From the NCBI GenBank assembly GCA_016711805.1, contig JADJSH010000008.1:1-64000 (forward strand): a stretch of 64,000 nt of DNA. The letters are read 5' to 3'. Under the pieces are notes generated by a model. The model was not told the origin of the DNA. It saw only the letters and a list, made by a program, of their open reading frames with translations, and made no database searches. Of the stretch, positions 19,796-27,467 are shown in pieces. The DNA is from Bacteroidota bacterium. Its GTDB lineage: Bacteria; Bacteroidota; Bacteroidia; B-17B0; Aurantibacillaceae. Position 1 is the first letter of the stretch. The number at the start of each line of letters is the position of its first letter. Position numbers and translations under genes: made by a program.

Positions 19796-19968
19796 CACCT
19801 AACGTTTTGGAGCTTTGCTTCGGCCGTTTTGGAACCGTTGTCCACCGAAATGTTTAAATAAAGATACAATGTTGCTAGGCATTTGCAAAGAAAAAATTAA
19901 AAAATTGTCTACCGCTTTTGCAAATGCTTTGGTTTCTGCACGGCTGGGGCAAAGGTGCTGTTATAGCC
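19796..19968 (-). repeat. attC-like recombination site 8
   Basis: Minus-strand cores are GTTAGGTG (19796-19803) and GGCTATAAC (19960-19968); the latter overlaps the stop codon of the acetyltransferase gene. The outer stem pairs CTTTGCTTCGGCCG (19813-19826) with CGGCTGGGGCAAAG (19941-19954), and the inner arms are GCATTTGCAAAG and CTTTTGCAAATGC. The motif reads TTGTCCACCGAAATG. Confidence 0.68.
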
Positions 19969-20395
19969 AGTTTTCTTTTTTCAAAATATATCTTCTGTCA
20001 GTGCAGTTGTCTTCAGCGTTAAAGAATTCTTTTTTAACTGTAAAATACTTATTCAATATTTTAACCGATTTGACATTGTCAACACAAACGTCTGCTGTTA
20101 TTAAGTTTGATTTCATATTAACAAAACAATAGTCAATTAGTCCTTTTGCTATTTCTGTCCCGAAGCCATTGCCCCAGAATGTTTCAATAATGCGATAAGC
20201 AATTTCGTCTTCCTTGTCATCATTTTTTAGAACACCACAAATTCCAATTAGGTCGTTACAACCTTTTTTGCAAAGACACCAAATTTTGGTGTCAGACGAT
20301 TTTTCCAATAAGATTAGTTCTGACAATTTGGATATACTTTCTGCTTTGTCAAATGGTTTTTGAGGAATTGGATTCATTACATTTGGATTACTCAT
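19961..20395 (-). CDS. GNAT-family N-acetyltransferase, N-terminus short (cassette gene)
   Basis: The coenzyme A binding motif is visible as ETFWGNGFGTEIAKGLIDY (about residues 78-96), followed by VCVDNVKSVKILNKY, both typical of RimJ/RimL-like acetyltransferases, which move an acetyl group to an amine. The annotated start MSNPNVMNPIPQKPF corresponds to a position about 25-30 residues into normal family members. Upstream codons still read IFEL in frame before a stop, so the true 5' end has been lost or frameshifted. The stop overlaps the attC-like core. It is the cassette nearest ligA; acetyltransferases are among the commonest products of integron cassettes. Confidence 0.75.
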   Translation of the reverse strand: MSNPNVMNPIPQKPFDKAESISKLSELILLEKSSDTKIWCLCKKGCNDLIGICGVLKNDDKEDEIAYRIIETFWGNGFGTEIAKGLIDYCFVNMKSNLITADVCVDNVKSVKILNKYFTVKKEFFNAEDNCTDRRYILKKENWL

Positions 20396-20497
20396 TAACT
20401 CAAAAATGCAGGAACCATTTTATGGTGCTTATATCGCAAATTTAGCAATATTACGCCAGTTTTTTGGTTCTTACTGGTTTCATAAATATACAAATTT

Positions 20498-22528
20498 CTA
20501 AGCCAGCATCTTCAAAAACTCATCTTCGTTAATTAGCTTGATGCCCAAAGATTCTGCTTTCTTTAATTTTTCTGGTCCCATATTGTCGCCTGCTAACACA
20601 AAGCTTGTTTTTTTGGAAATGGAACCCGAGTTTTTGCCGCCATGCAGTTCAATCATTTCTTTGTATTGGTCGCGGCTATGTTTAGCAAACACACCACTAA
20701 TCACAAAGGTTAAGTCTTTTAATTTATCGCTGCCGCCTTGCTGTTGTTCTTCGCTTAATTCAAATTGTAAACCAGTCGCTTTTAATTTTTCAATAATGGC
20801 TTTGTTTTTTTCGTTACTAAAAAAGTCGTGTAAACTAATGGCAATAATTTCTCCTACTTCATCAATGGCTAATAGTTCTTCTTTGGTGGAGTGTATTAAC
20901 ACATCCAAAGTCTTTACTTTCTTCGCAATTTTTTTTGCGGTGGTTTCTCCCACGTGTCTAATACCAATAGCATAGAGCACACGTTCAAAAGGCACTTGTT
21001 TACTAGCTTCTAAACCTTCAATTAAATTATTGGCTGATTTTTCGGCCATGCGTTCCAAAGGCAAGAGCTGTTCTTTTTTTAAATCGTATAAATCAGCAAT
21101 GTTTTTTACTAAGCCTGCTTTAAATAATTGCACAATGGTTTCGCCACCCAAGCTATCAATGTTCATGGCTTTGCGAGATACAAAATGTTCCATCTTACCA
21201 ATCACTTGAGGCGGACATTCATTTTCATTTGGGCAAAAATGATTGGCTTCACCTTCGTTGCGTTGTAGTTCGGTATTACATTCGGGGCAATGCGTAATGT
21301 AATGCGTTGGTTGAGAATCCGCTTTACGTTTGCTTAAATCAACCCCAATAATTTTAGGAATAATTTCTCCACCTTTTTCTACAAACACCATGTCGCCAAG
21401 GCGGACATCTAATTTTTCAATAATATCAGCATTGTGCAACGAAGCACGTTTGACGGTAGTTCCTCCAAGTTGAACAGGTTGCAAATTAGCTACCGGTGTA
21501 ATAGCGCCAGTGCGTCCCACTTGGTAAGCAATGCTTTGTAATTCGGTACTCACTTGCTCTGCTTTAAATTTATAAGCAATAGCCCAACGAGGCGATTTAG
21601 CCGTGAATCCTAAATTTTGTTGTTGGTTGTAACCGTTTACTTTAATCACAATACCATCAATATCGTAAGGTAAATCAAAACGTTTTTTATCCCAGTAATT
21701 AATAAAATCAATCACTTCGTTAATACCGCTGCATAATTTAGCGTCTTCCGAAATTTTAAAGCCCCATGATTTAGCGGCATGCATATTATCAAAATGCGAT
21801 TGATGTGGTAAGTTTTCGCCTAACACATAATATAAAAAGCAATCTAACTTACGTTTAGCAGTTTGCGCAGAGTCTTGCATTTTCATGCTACCCGAAGCAG
21901 CGTTACGAGGATTTGCCATCAAGGCATCTCCAATTTCTTCTCGTTCTTTATTAATGGCATCAAATACTGGGCGAGGCATAAATACTTCGCCACGTATTTC
22001 AAATTTTTCAGGATAGTTTCCTTTTAATTGTAAAGGAATCGATTTAATGGTTTTGGCATTGGTGGTTACATCATCACCTTGCACACCATCACCACGCGTA
22101 ATAGCTTGTGTTAGTTTGCCATTCTCATAAATTAAACTAATGGATAAGCCATCAAATTTTAATTCGCACACGTAGTCAATGGCTTCATCAAACAATCCGC
22201 CGCTAGCTGTAATTCCTAAACCTTCGCGCACGCGTCGGTCAAAGTCTAGTAAATCTTCTTGATTGTAGCTATTGCTTAAGGATAACATCGCATATTGATG
22301 TTTCACTGATTTAAATTCTTTGGTAATTTGTCCGCCAACACGTTGGCTAGGAGAGTTAGGCGATAAAAATTCAGGAAACTGTTTTTCTAAAGCCATCAAT
22401 TCTTCCAATAACTGATCAAAATCATAATCGCTAATAGTTGGGTTATCAAGAACGTAATAGTTGTAATTGTGTTGTTCTAATAACTTAGAGAGGTCTTGGA
22501 TTTTATGTTGTGCTTCCGTAGGAGTCAT
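20498..22528 (-). CDS. ligA: NAD-dependent DNA ligase LigA
   Basis: Seals nicks in replication and repair using NAD. All family parts are present in 676 residues: the adenylation domain with active-site Lys124 in CELKFDG, the SGSMKMQDS segment, the OB fold with GRTGAITPVANLQPV, a four-cysteine zinc site (CPEC ... NHFCPNENECPP, about residues 410-435), helix-hairpin-helix repeats (IADLYDLK, IGIRHVGETTAKKI), and a C-terminal BRCT domain (LTFVISGVFA ... LGIKLINEDEFL). The length is normal. It is the first core gene beside the cassette array and transcribes towards it. Confidence 0.97.
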   Translation of the reverse strand: MTPTEAQHKIQDLSKLLEQHNYNYYVLDNPTISDYDFDQLLEELMALEKQFPEFLSPNSPSQRVGGQITKEFKSVKHQYAMLSLSNSYNQEDLLDFDRRVREGLGITASGGLFDEAIDYVCELKFDGLSISLIYENGKLTQAITRGDGVQGDDVTTNAKTIKSIPLQLKGNYPEKFEIRGEVFMPRPVFDAINKEREEIGDALMANPRNAASGSMKMQDSAQTAKRKLDCFLYYVLGENLPHQSHFDNMHAAKSWGFKISEDAKLCSGINEVIDFINYWDKKRFDLPYDIDGIVIKVNGYNQQQNLGFTAKSPRWAIAYKFKAEQVSTELQSIAYQVGRTGAITPVANLQPVQLGGTTVKRASLHNADIIEKLDVRLGDMVFVEKGGEIIPKIIGVDLSKRKADSQPTHYITHCPECNTELQRNEGEANHFCPNENECPPQVIGKMEHFVSRKAMNIDSLGGETIVQLFKAGLVKNIADLYDLKKEQLLPLERMAEKSANNLIEGLEASKQVPFERVLYAIGIRHVGETTAKKIAKKVKTLDVLIHSTKEELLAIDEVGEIIAISLHDFFSNEKNKAIIEKLKATGLQFELSEEQQQGGSDKLKDLTFVISGVFAKHSRDQYKEMIELHGGKNSGSISKKTSFVLAGDNMGPEKLKKAESLGIKLINEDEFLKMLA

Positions 22529-22532
22529 ATAG

Positions 22533-22564
22533 TTTGTAATTCTTTAACAAATTTGTTATTTTTG
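22533..22564 (+). promoter_or_regulatory. Bacteroidota-type promoter for the HYC_CC_PP gene
   Basis: A TTTG box at 22533-22536 is followed after 20 bases by TATTTTTG at 22557-22564, matching the TTTG / TAnnTTTG primary-sigma consensus of this phylum. It overlaps the divergent ligA 5' end and precedes the start at 22608 by about 43 bases. Confidence 0.65.
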
Positions 22565-22607
22565 AATAAGAATACATTATAAATTTGTCAGTAGAAATTA
22601 ACAGGTT

Positions 22608-23015
22608 TTGAAAAAGAATTTTTCTAAAATATTTATAGCATTTGTAGCCATCATTTATGTGTTGTCTACAGTTGGTGTATCTGTGTTTTCTCATTATTGT
22701 GGAGGAGAGTTAGAGAAGGTGACCTTATTTTCTAAAACTAAGTCTTGTTGTGGTGGAGAAGAAGAAACGGAAATGACCGATGATGGTTGTTGCAAGAATG
22801 AGTTGGTTCATGTGTCGTTTCAAAAAGACTTTACCTTTTATACTTTAGTTAATTCTATTAAGGCTCCAATATATGAGTTATTTATTGTAAGACCTGATTT
22901 TAACTTTGCTCCTTTAAAAAGTTTTATAGCTAATTTTTCATCAGTCGATAGAAAAGTTCATCCACCAAATCTTGTGCAGCAAGATATTGTTGAGATTAGT
23001 GTAATTAGAGTTTGA
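22608..23015 (+). CDS. HYC_CC_PP family protein (135 aa)
   Basis: The start is TTG at 22608; no ATG precedes the membrane-anchor/signal stretch IFIAFVAIIYVLSTVGVSVF. The diagnostic motifs follow in order: HYCGGELE, then SCCGGEEE and GCCKNE, and late in the protein HPPNL. The family is known from Bacteroidota as small secreted proteins often encoded beside TonB receptors and heavy-metal proteins. The His and Cys motifs suggest metal binding outside the cytoplasm, probably copper or a similar ion; this is inference. It leads a three-gene set with the HMA protein (60 bases downstream) and the TonB receptor. Confidence 0.8.
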   Translation: MKKNFSKIFIAFVAIIYVLSTVGVSVFSHYCGGELEKVTLFSKTKSCCGGEEETEMTDDGCCKNELVHVSFQKDFTFYTLVNSIKAPIYELFIVRPDFNFAPLKSFIANFSSVDRKVHPPNLVQQDIVEISVIRV

Positions 23016-23075
23016 TAATAGTCATTAGGATTTTCCTTATGTAACTTATTTATTAAATTTTAATTATATCATCAA

Positions 23076-23423
23076 ATGAAATCAATTATCATATTATGTA
23101 TTGGGCTAATCTTTTCAATAAAGATTCATGCGCAATCAACTATTCAAACAACAACTATTGCAGTTAAAGGAAACTGCGACGAATGTAAAGAACGTATAGA
23201 AAACGCAGCCGATATAAAAGGCGTGAAGACAAGTCATTGGGACGAAGTAAAACAGGCTATTACGGTTACTTACGATTCTAAAAAAGTAACAGCAGAACAG
23301 ATAGAAACTGCCATTGCTAAATCTGGTCACAAAACAACTCACCAAGCAGCTGATGTAAAAGCGTATAATGGTTTGCCATCTTGTTGTAAATACGAAGCTG
23401 CTGATTGTAAAAAGAAAAAATAA
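23076..23423 (+). CDS. Exported heavy-metal-associated (HMA) domain protein (115 aa)
   Basis: A signal peptide (residues 1-20, ending IHAQ) is followed by a ferredoxin-like HMA fold: TTTIAVKGNCDECKERIENAA, where GNCDEC is the metal loop (GxCxxC), then VKQAITVTYDSKKVTAEQIETAI. The tail has more cysteines (PSCCKYEAADCKKKK). HMA domains bind copper(I) or other soft metals; this one acts outside the cytoplasm, either as chaperone or sponge. Only 6 bases separate it from the TonB receptor, so the two are co-transcribed and probably work together. Confidence 0.88.
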   Translation: MKSIIILCIGLIFSIKIHAQSTIQTTTIAVKGNCDECKERIENAADIKGVKTSHWDEVKQAITVTYDSKKVTAEQIETAIAKSGHKTTHQAADVKAYNGLPSCCKYEAADCKKKK

Positions 23424-23429
23424 TAGCTT

Positions 23430-25712
23430 ATGAAAAAGTTATTAGTAGTCCTGTTTGGGCTTGCCCTGGCGTTACAGGGTTTTTCGCAAGTAAAAGGTAG
23501 GGTGGTTGAAATTTCTCGAAATAAGAAAGATACAACGGTACTTCCTGGCGTAACCGTATTTTGGTTGAATACATCTATAGGTTCAACAACAGATGTCAAT
23601 GGTTTGTTTTCTATTCCATCAACTGCCGAAACCAATCGTTTAATTATAACCGCTGTTGGTTATAAAAGTGATACATTAGCAATTAAAGATACCACGAAGT
23701 TCTTGTCTATCCGATTAAAAGGTGGAGTAGAGTTAAACGAAGTAGAAGTGGTGTATCAATCTTCAGGAACAGAATTATCCTACATGAGTGCCATCAAAAT
23801 GGAAACATTAAATGAGCATTCATTAATGAAGGCCGCTTGCTGTAATTTATCCGAGAGTTTTGAAACCAACCCCAGCGTGGATGTTAATTTTGCAGATGCA
23901 GTTACTGGAACTAAGCAAATTCAAATGTTGGGATTATCTGGACAGTATGCTCAAATTACAAAAGAGAACATGCCATACATGCGTGGTTTAGCAAATGGTT
24001 ATGGTTTAAGTTTTATTCCGGGTACTTGGATTCAATCCATTCAATTAAGTAAAGGTGCAGGCTCTGTGATTAATGGTTACGAAAGTTTTACGGGACAGAT
24101 TAATACCGAATTGCAAAACCCAGAAACCTCAGATCGTTTAAACTTTAATACATACGTGAATCAAAATGCACGTAACGAATATAATTTAAATGTGAAACAT
24201 CGCTTTAATGAAAAGTTTGCGGTTGGATTATTAACCCACATGAGTTTTAATCCTTTGAAAGAAGACATGAATCACGATGGGTTTATGGATATACCAACAG
24301 GTAAACAGTATAATGTAATGAATAAATACGCATACAATTCTGGCAAAGGTTTTGAGGCACAATTTGGCGGAAGTTATTTGATAGATGAAAGAAATGGTGG
24401 ACAAACACATCCTTCCATTCAAACGGATACTGTTGTTCATACACCTTCTCATTCTTATATAGTAAGTGACACCTTGCCGCTTTATACGATTGGAATAAAA
24501 AACAAAAAGTGGGAATTATATAGTAAAACAGGATTTGTATTCAGAAAGAAACCAGGAACAAGTATGGGATTACAGTTATCATACTTAAATCATAATCAAC
24601 ATAATACCTATGGTTTAAATACCTATACTGGTTTACAAAAAACATTTTATGCCAATTATATTTTTCAAGGAATTATTAAAACAACAGATAACACTTATAA
24701 AATTGGAGCAAGTTATTTAGATGATAACGTCAGCGAAACTTATCGTTTATTCAAATTTGATCGTCATGAAAAAGTGGCTGGTGCTTTTGCAGAGTTTGCT
24801 CATAACAAAGGTGAGAAATTTAATGTAGTGGCAGGATTACGTGCCGATTATCATAACTATTATGGCTTGTTTTTTACACCGCGTTTACACATGCGTTATG
24901 CACTAAAAGGTAGTAAAACCGTTTTTAGAATTAGCGGGGGTAGAGCTTTAAAAACAGCGAATGTATTTGCTGAGAATACGCCTTTAATGGCAACTTCAAG
25001 AGATTGGATTATCAAGCCAAGTGATTTAACAATGCCTTATGGTTTAAAGCCAGAAACAGGATGGAACTATGGATTTAACTTTACTCAAAAAATGAAGTTG
25101 AATTACAAAGATGCTTATGTAACCATTGATTTGTACCGTACTGATTTTACACAACAAGTGTTAGTGGATGTAGATCATAATACACAAGAAGTTTCTTTTT
25201 ATAATTTAAACGGACCATCGTATTCAAACACCGCGCAAGTAGAGTTTGGTTGGGAAATTCGTAAACGATTGAATGTAAAAACAGCTTATCGTTATGTGGA
25301 TACAAAAGTAAATTATCAAACTGGGTTGCTTCAAAAAGCTTTAGTATCCATGCACAGAGCGTTTATTAATATTGGTTACGAAACTAAAAACAAACATTGG
25401 ATGTTTGATGCAACCTTGCAATACAATGGTAAAAAGCGGTTGCCAAATACTCGTAATAATCCTGAAGCATATCAGCGAGTTGAGTATTCGCCTGATTTTT
25501 ATAATGTGTTAGCGCAAATAACCTACATGGCTAAAATTAAACGTGCTGATTTTCATATTTACATTGGAGTTGAAAATGCATTGGATTATAAGCAGCCAAA
25601 TCCTATTGTGGCAAGCGATGCACCATTTAATAAATACTTTGATGCCAGTATGGTGTGGATACCAATTTATGGAAGAATGCTATATGCAGGATTGAGATTT
25701 AAGATTAAGTAA
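23430..25712 (+). CDS. TonB-dependent receptor, probably metal-related
   Basis: Outer-membrane receptor of 760 residues. It has a signal peptide (1-19), a carboxypeptidase-like regulatory domain (about 21-105, with GVTVFWLNTSIGSTTDVNGLFSI), a plug domain (about 125-235, with IQMLGLSGQYAQI and WIQSIQLSKGAGSVINGYES) and a beta-barrel ending in an aromatic C-terminus (MLYAGLRFKIK). The plug start carries AACCNLSESFETNPSVDVNF; a CC pair here is common in receptors next to HMA proteins. With the two small Cys-rich proteins upstream, uptake or handling of copper or another soft metal is the best guess. Confidence 0.88.
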   Translation: MKKLLVVLFGLALALQGFSQVKGRVVEISRNKKDTTVLPGVTVFWLNTSIGSTTDVNGLFSIPSTAETNRLIITAVGYKSDTLAIKDTTKFLSIRLKGGVELNEVEVVYQSSGTELSYMSAIKMETLNEHSLMKAACCNLSESFETNPSVDVNFADAVTGTKQIQMLGLSGQYAQITKENMPYMRGLANGYGLSFIPGTWIQSIQLSKGAGSVINGYESFTGQINTELQNPETSDRLNFNTYVNQNARNEYNLNVKHRFNEKFAVGLLTHMSFNPLKEDMNHDGFMDIPTGKQYNVMNKYAYNSGKGFEAQFGGSYLIDERNGGQTHPSIQTDTVVHTPSHSYIVSDTLPLYTIGIKNKKWELYSKTGFVFRKKPGTSMGLQLSYLNHNQHNTYGLNTYTGLQKTFYANYIFQGIIKTTDNTYKIGASYLDDNVSETYRLFKFDRHEKVAGAFAEFAHNKGEKFNVVAGLRADYHNYYGLFFTPRLHMRYALKGSKTVFRISGGRALKTANVFAENTPLMATSRDWIIKPSDLTMPYGLKPETGWNYGFNFTQKMKLNYKDAYVTIDLYRTDFTQQVLVDVDHNTQEVSFYNLNGPSYSNTAQVEFGWEIRKRLNVKTAYRYVDTKVNYQTGLLQKALVSMHRAFINIGYETKNKHWMFDATLQYNGKKRLPNTRNNPEAYQRVEYSPDFYNVLAQITYMAKIKRADFHIYIGVENALDYKQPNPIVASDAPFNKYFDASMVWIPIYGRMLYAGLRFKIK

Positions 25713-25733
25713 TCATTTTTTGTTTTGTTATTA

Positions 25734-25985
25734 GGGCGTGTCCCAGAGGGCCGGGCTTTCGGCACTCGCTTTTTTATTTACCCTGAGGGATAAATAAAAG
25801 GAGCTCAGACAAATGCCTCAATCCCTCACGCGGGATTTTCATTTCAAAGTTCGGAGTTTACACTTCGAATGTTATCGAAAGCCTCGCGTGAGGGATGCAA
25901 GCGAAAATCCTTTTACGAAACGAAGTGAAGTAAAAGATTGCAGCGGGTCAGCCCGGCGGCGCTCTGTATTTTGCGCCGGCACGCC
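25734..25985. repeat. GGGCGTG...CACGCC interspersed palindromic repeat, copy 1
   Basis: Outer ends GGGCGTG and CACGCC. Inside are nested complementary words: CAATCCCTCACGCGGGATT against GCGTGAGGGATGCAAGCG, and GCCGGGCTTTC against AGCCCGGCGGCGC. It lies between the convergent TonB receptor and small lipoprotein genes and contains no gene. Related copies are at 32125 and 50557. Confidence 0.7.
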
Positions 25986-25993
25986 AAAATAAT

Positions 25994-26134
25994 TTAATGC
26001 CTTCTCTTTTTTGGTTTTTTATTAAAAGTAGGGCAGGTATCACAATGATTTTTGCCTCTAAATATATAACAACTTGATAACAGTAAAGAACTTGTTATAG
26101 CTATAATTAGGACGTATAAATATGATTTTTTCAT
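25994..26134 (-). CDS. Very small lipoprotein with CxxC (46 aa)
   Basis: The frame ATG 26132-26134 to TAA 25994-25996 encodes a lipobox-like signal, VLIIAITSSLLLSSC, with the lipid-bearing Cys at residue 22. A short tail follows, YIFRGKNHCDTCPTF, then Lys/Arg-rich residues to the end. The HCDTCP motif could bind metal or form a disulfide. It is divergent from the DinB-like gene at 26178. The complete lipoprotein signal and good start argue that it is real despite its size; its function is unknown. Confidence 0.6.
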   Translation of the reverse strand: MKKSYLYVLIIAITSSLLLSSCYIFRGKNHCDTCPTFNKKPKKRRH

Positions 26135-26177
26135 TTATCTTTACAAAGATAAATAAAATAGACATAATAATCTCTAT

Positions 26178-26636
26178 ATGAACTCAAAAGAGCAATTTTT
26201 AAAAGAAGAATATATTCCTTTATTGCAACAGTTATCGGATAATGAAGTTGGTTTGTGGGGCGTTTTATCTCCACAAGGCATGATAGAACACATGACCGAT
26301 GCTTTTGCCAATGCACACGGAAGAATTAAATTACCAGCACAGACACCCGAAGCTATTTTGCCTAAAGTAAGAGCCTTTGCATTAAGCGAAACTCCTTTTA
26401 AAGAAAATACGAAGAATGTATTGATGAGCGAGGAACCAGCTCCTTTAAGAAACCATTCGATAACAGAAGCGATTTGGGAGCTTGAAAAAGAAATAAAAGC
26501 ATTTATGGAGTTTTATAAATCAAACCCTGATTCTAAAAATTTAAACCCATTTTTTGGTGAGTTTAATTACGAAGAGTGGTTGCATTTATTACACAAGCAT
26601 GCTAATCACCATTTAAAACAATTCAATTTATTATAA
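26178..26636 (+). CDS. DUF1569/DinB-like four-helix protein (152 aa)
   Basis: A predicted helical bundle with the spaced histidines of the DinB/YfiT superfamily: MIEHMTDAF near residue 37, and EEWLHLLHKHANHHLKQF at the end, where HxxxHxxHH-type residues would hold a metal. Small members of this superfamily in Bacteroidota act as metal-dependent thiol transferases or are uncharacterised. The gene ends two bases before rlmB, so it is the first gene of a run that continues at least to arfB. Confidence 0.65.
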   Translation: MNSKEQFLKEEYIPLLQQLSDNEVGLWGVLSPQGMIEHMTDAFANAHGRIKLPAQTPEAILPKVRAFALSETPFKENTKNVLMSEEPAPLRNHSITEAIWELEKEIKAFMEFYKSNPDSKNLNPFFGEFNYEEWLHLLHKHANHHLKQFNLL

Positions 26637-26638
26637 GT

Positions 26639-27412
26639 ATGGATCATCACAGAGGAAGAAATAATAGAAATAGTGAAGAGAATTTAGAGAATTTAATTTT
26701 TGGTACACGTGCTGTTATCGAAGCCATTAGCGCAGGAAAAGAAATTGATAAAATCATTATTCAAAAAGGATTATCTAATCAATTGTATAGCGAATTACGA
26801 AAAGCAATTAAAGACTTAGATATTCCTATTCAAATTGTACCGCCAGAAAAAATCAACCGTATTACTTCTAAAAATCATCAAGGGGTTTTAGCTTTTGTAT
26901 CTCAAATTACTTATTACGAAGTAGAAGATTTATTAGCAGATGTGTTTGAAAAAGGAAAAACACCTTTAGTATTGATTTTAGATAGAATCACCGACGTTCG
27001 TAATTTTGGTGCCATTGCTCGTAGTGCTGACTGTGCAGGTGTTGATTTTATTGTCATTCCGAGTAGAGGAGCAGCACAGATAAATGCAGATGCGGTTAAG
27101 ACAAGTGCAGGTGCTTTGAACAGAATGAAAGTTTGTAGGGTAGATAATTTAAAAAATAGCATTGAGTATTTAAAAGAATCGGGCTTGCAAATTATTGCTT
27201 GTCACGAAAAAACGACTAATTATCATTTCAATGCAGATTTAACTAAGCCAAGTGCTATTATTATGGGTTCTGAAGAAAATGGAATCTCTAATGAATATTT
27301 AAAACGTAGCGATATGCAAGTGAAAATTCCGATGGTTGGAAATATTGCTTCGTTAAACGTGTCGGTAGCAACTGGTGTGATTTTGTTTGAGGCTGTTAAA
27401 CAGCGACTTTAA
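26639..27412 (+). CDS. rlmB: 23S rRNA (guanosine-2'-O-)-methyltransferase RlmB, SpoU/TrmH family
   Basis: A substrate-binding N-terminal domain starts at LIFGTRAVIEAISAG, followed by the SPOUT knot motifs DRITDVRNFGAIARSADCAG (motif 1), IIMGSEENGIS (motif 2) and IPMVGNIASLNVSVATGVILFE (motif 3). The 257 residues match RlmB/TrmH-like enzymes that methylate the ribose of G2251 in the peptidyl transferase region of 23S rRNA. Exact target choice among close paralogues is inferred. A basic, Asn-rich head (DHHRGRNNRNSEEN) precedes the domain. Confidence 0.9.
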   Translation: MDHHRGRNNRNSEENLENLIFGTRAVIEAISAGKEIDKIIIQKGLSNQLYSELRKAIKDLDIPIQIVPPEKINRITSKNHQGVLAFVSQITYYEVEDLLADVFEKGKTPLVLILDRITDVRNFGAIARSADCAGVDFIVIPSRGAAQINADAVKTSAGALNRMKVCRVDNLKNSIEYLKESGLQIIACHEKTTNYHFNADLTKPSAIIMGSEENGISNEYLKRSDMQVKIPMVGNIASLNVSVATGVILFEAVKQRL

Positions 27413-27430
27413 TACATAGCGAACTCTGTG

Positions 27431-27448
27431 ATCCGCCAGCTGGTGGAT
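27431..27448. repeat. Short near-perfect palindrome between rlmB and arfB
   Basis: ATCCGCCAGCTGGTGGAT differs from its own reverse complement at two positions. It has no T run, so it is not a typical terminator; perhaps a REP-type element or mRNA stabiliser. Confidence 0.4.
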
Positions 27449-27467
27449 ACGCTCTTTCGGTTAAAAA

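Larger units (their letters stand above)
908..20440 (-). mobile_element. Integron-like cassette array (CALIN-like), all cassettes reading on the minus strand
   Basis: Seen: about eight imperfect palindromes of 150-200 bp at 1344, 1950, 2977 (poor), 3811, 7701, 8290, 19016 and 19796. Each interval between them starts with a GTT core and ends with its complement: GTTATAGGC/GCCTATAAC at 1350 and 908, GTTAGTGGCA/TGCCACTAAC at 3817 and 3129, GTTACCTG/CAGGTAAC at 7708 and 3994, GTTAGGTG/CACCTAAC at 19803 and 19181. Known: in integrons the first bases of a cassette (TTRRRY after the crossover G) complement the R'' core of its own attC, which is exactly this arrangement. Genes sit close behind the core, and one encodes a GNAT acetyltransferase, a frequent cassette product. 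Inferred: a cluster of attC sites lacking an integrase. No tyrosine recombinase gene is visible in the window. The high-coordinate border beside ligA is uncertain. Confidence 0.65.

Noticed and set aside
908..20440. Insertion sequences or a transposon as explanation of the repeats
   Set aside because: No transposase frame, no constant terminal repeats across units, and no visible target duplications; core changes from unit to unit fit cassettes better.
20538..20975. 145-codon forward frame inside ligA
   Set aside because: Antisense shadow of the BRCT and helix-hairpin-helix coding region.
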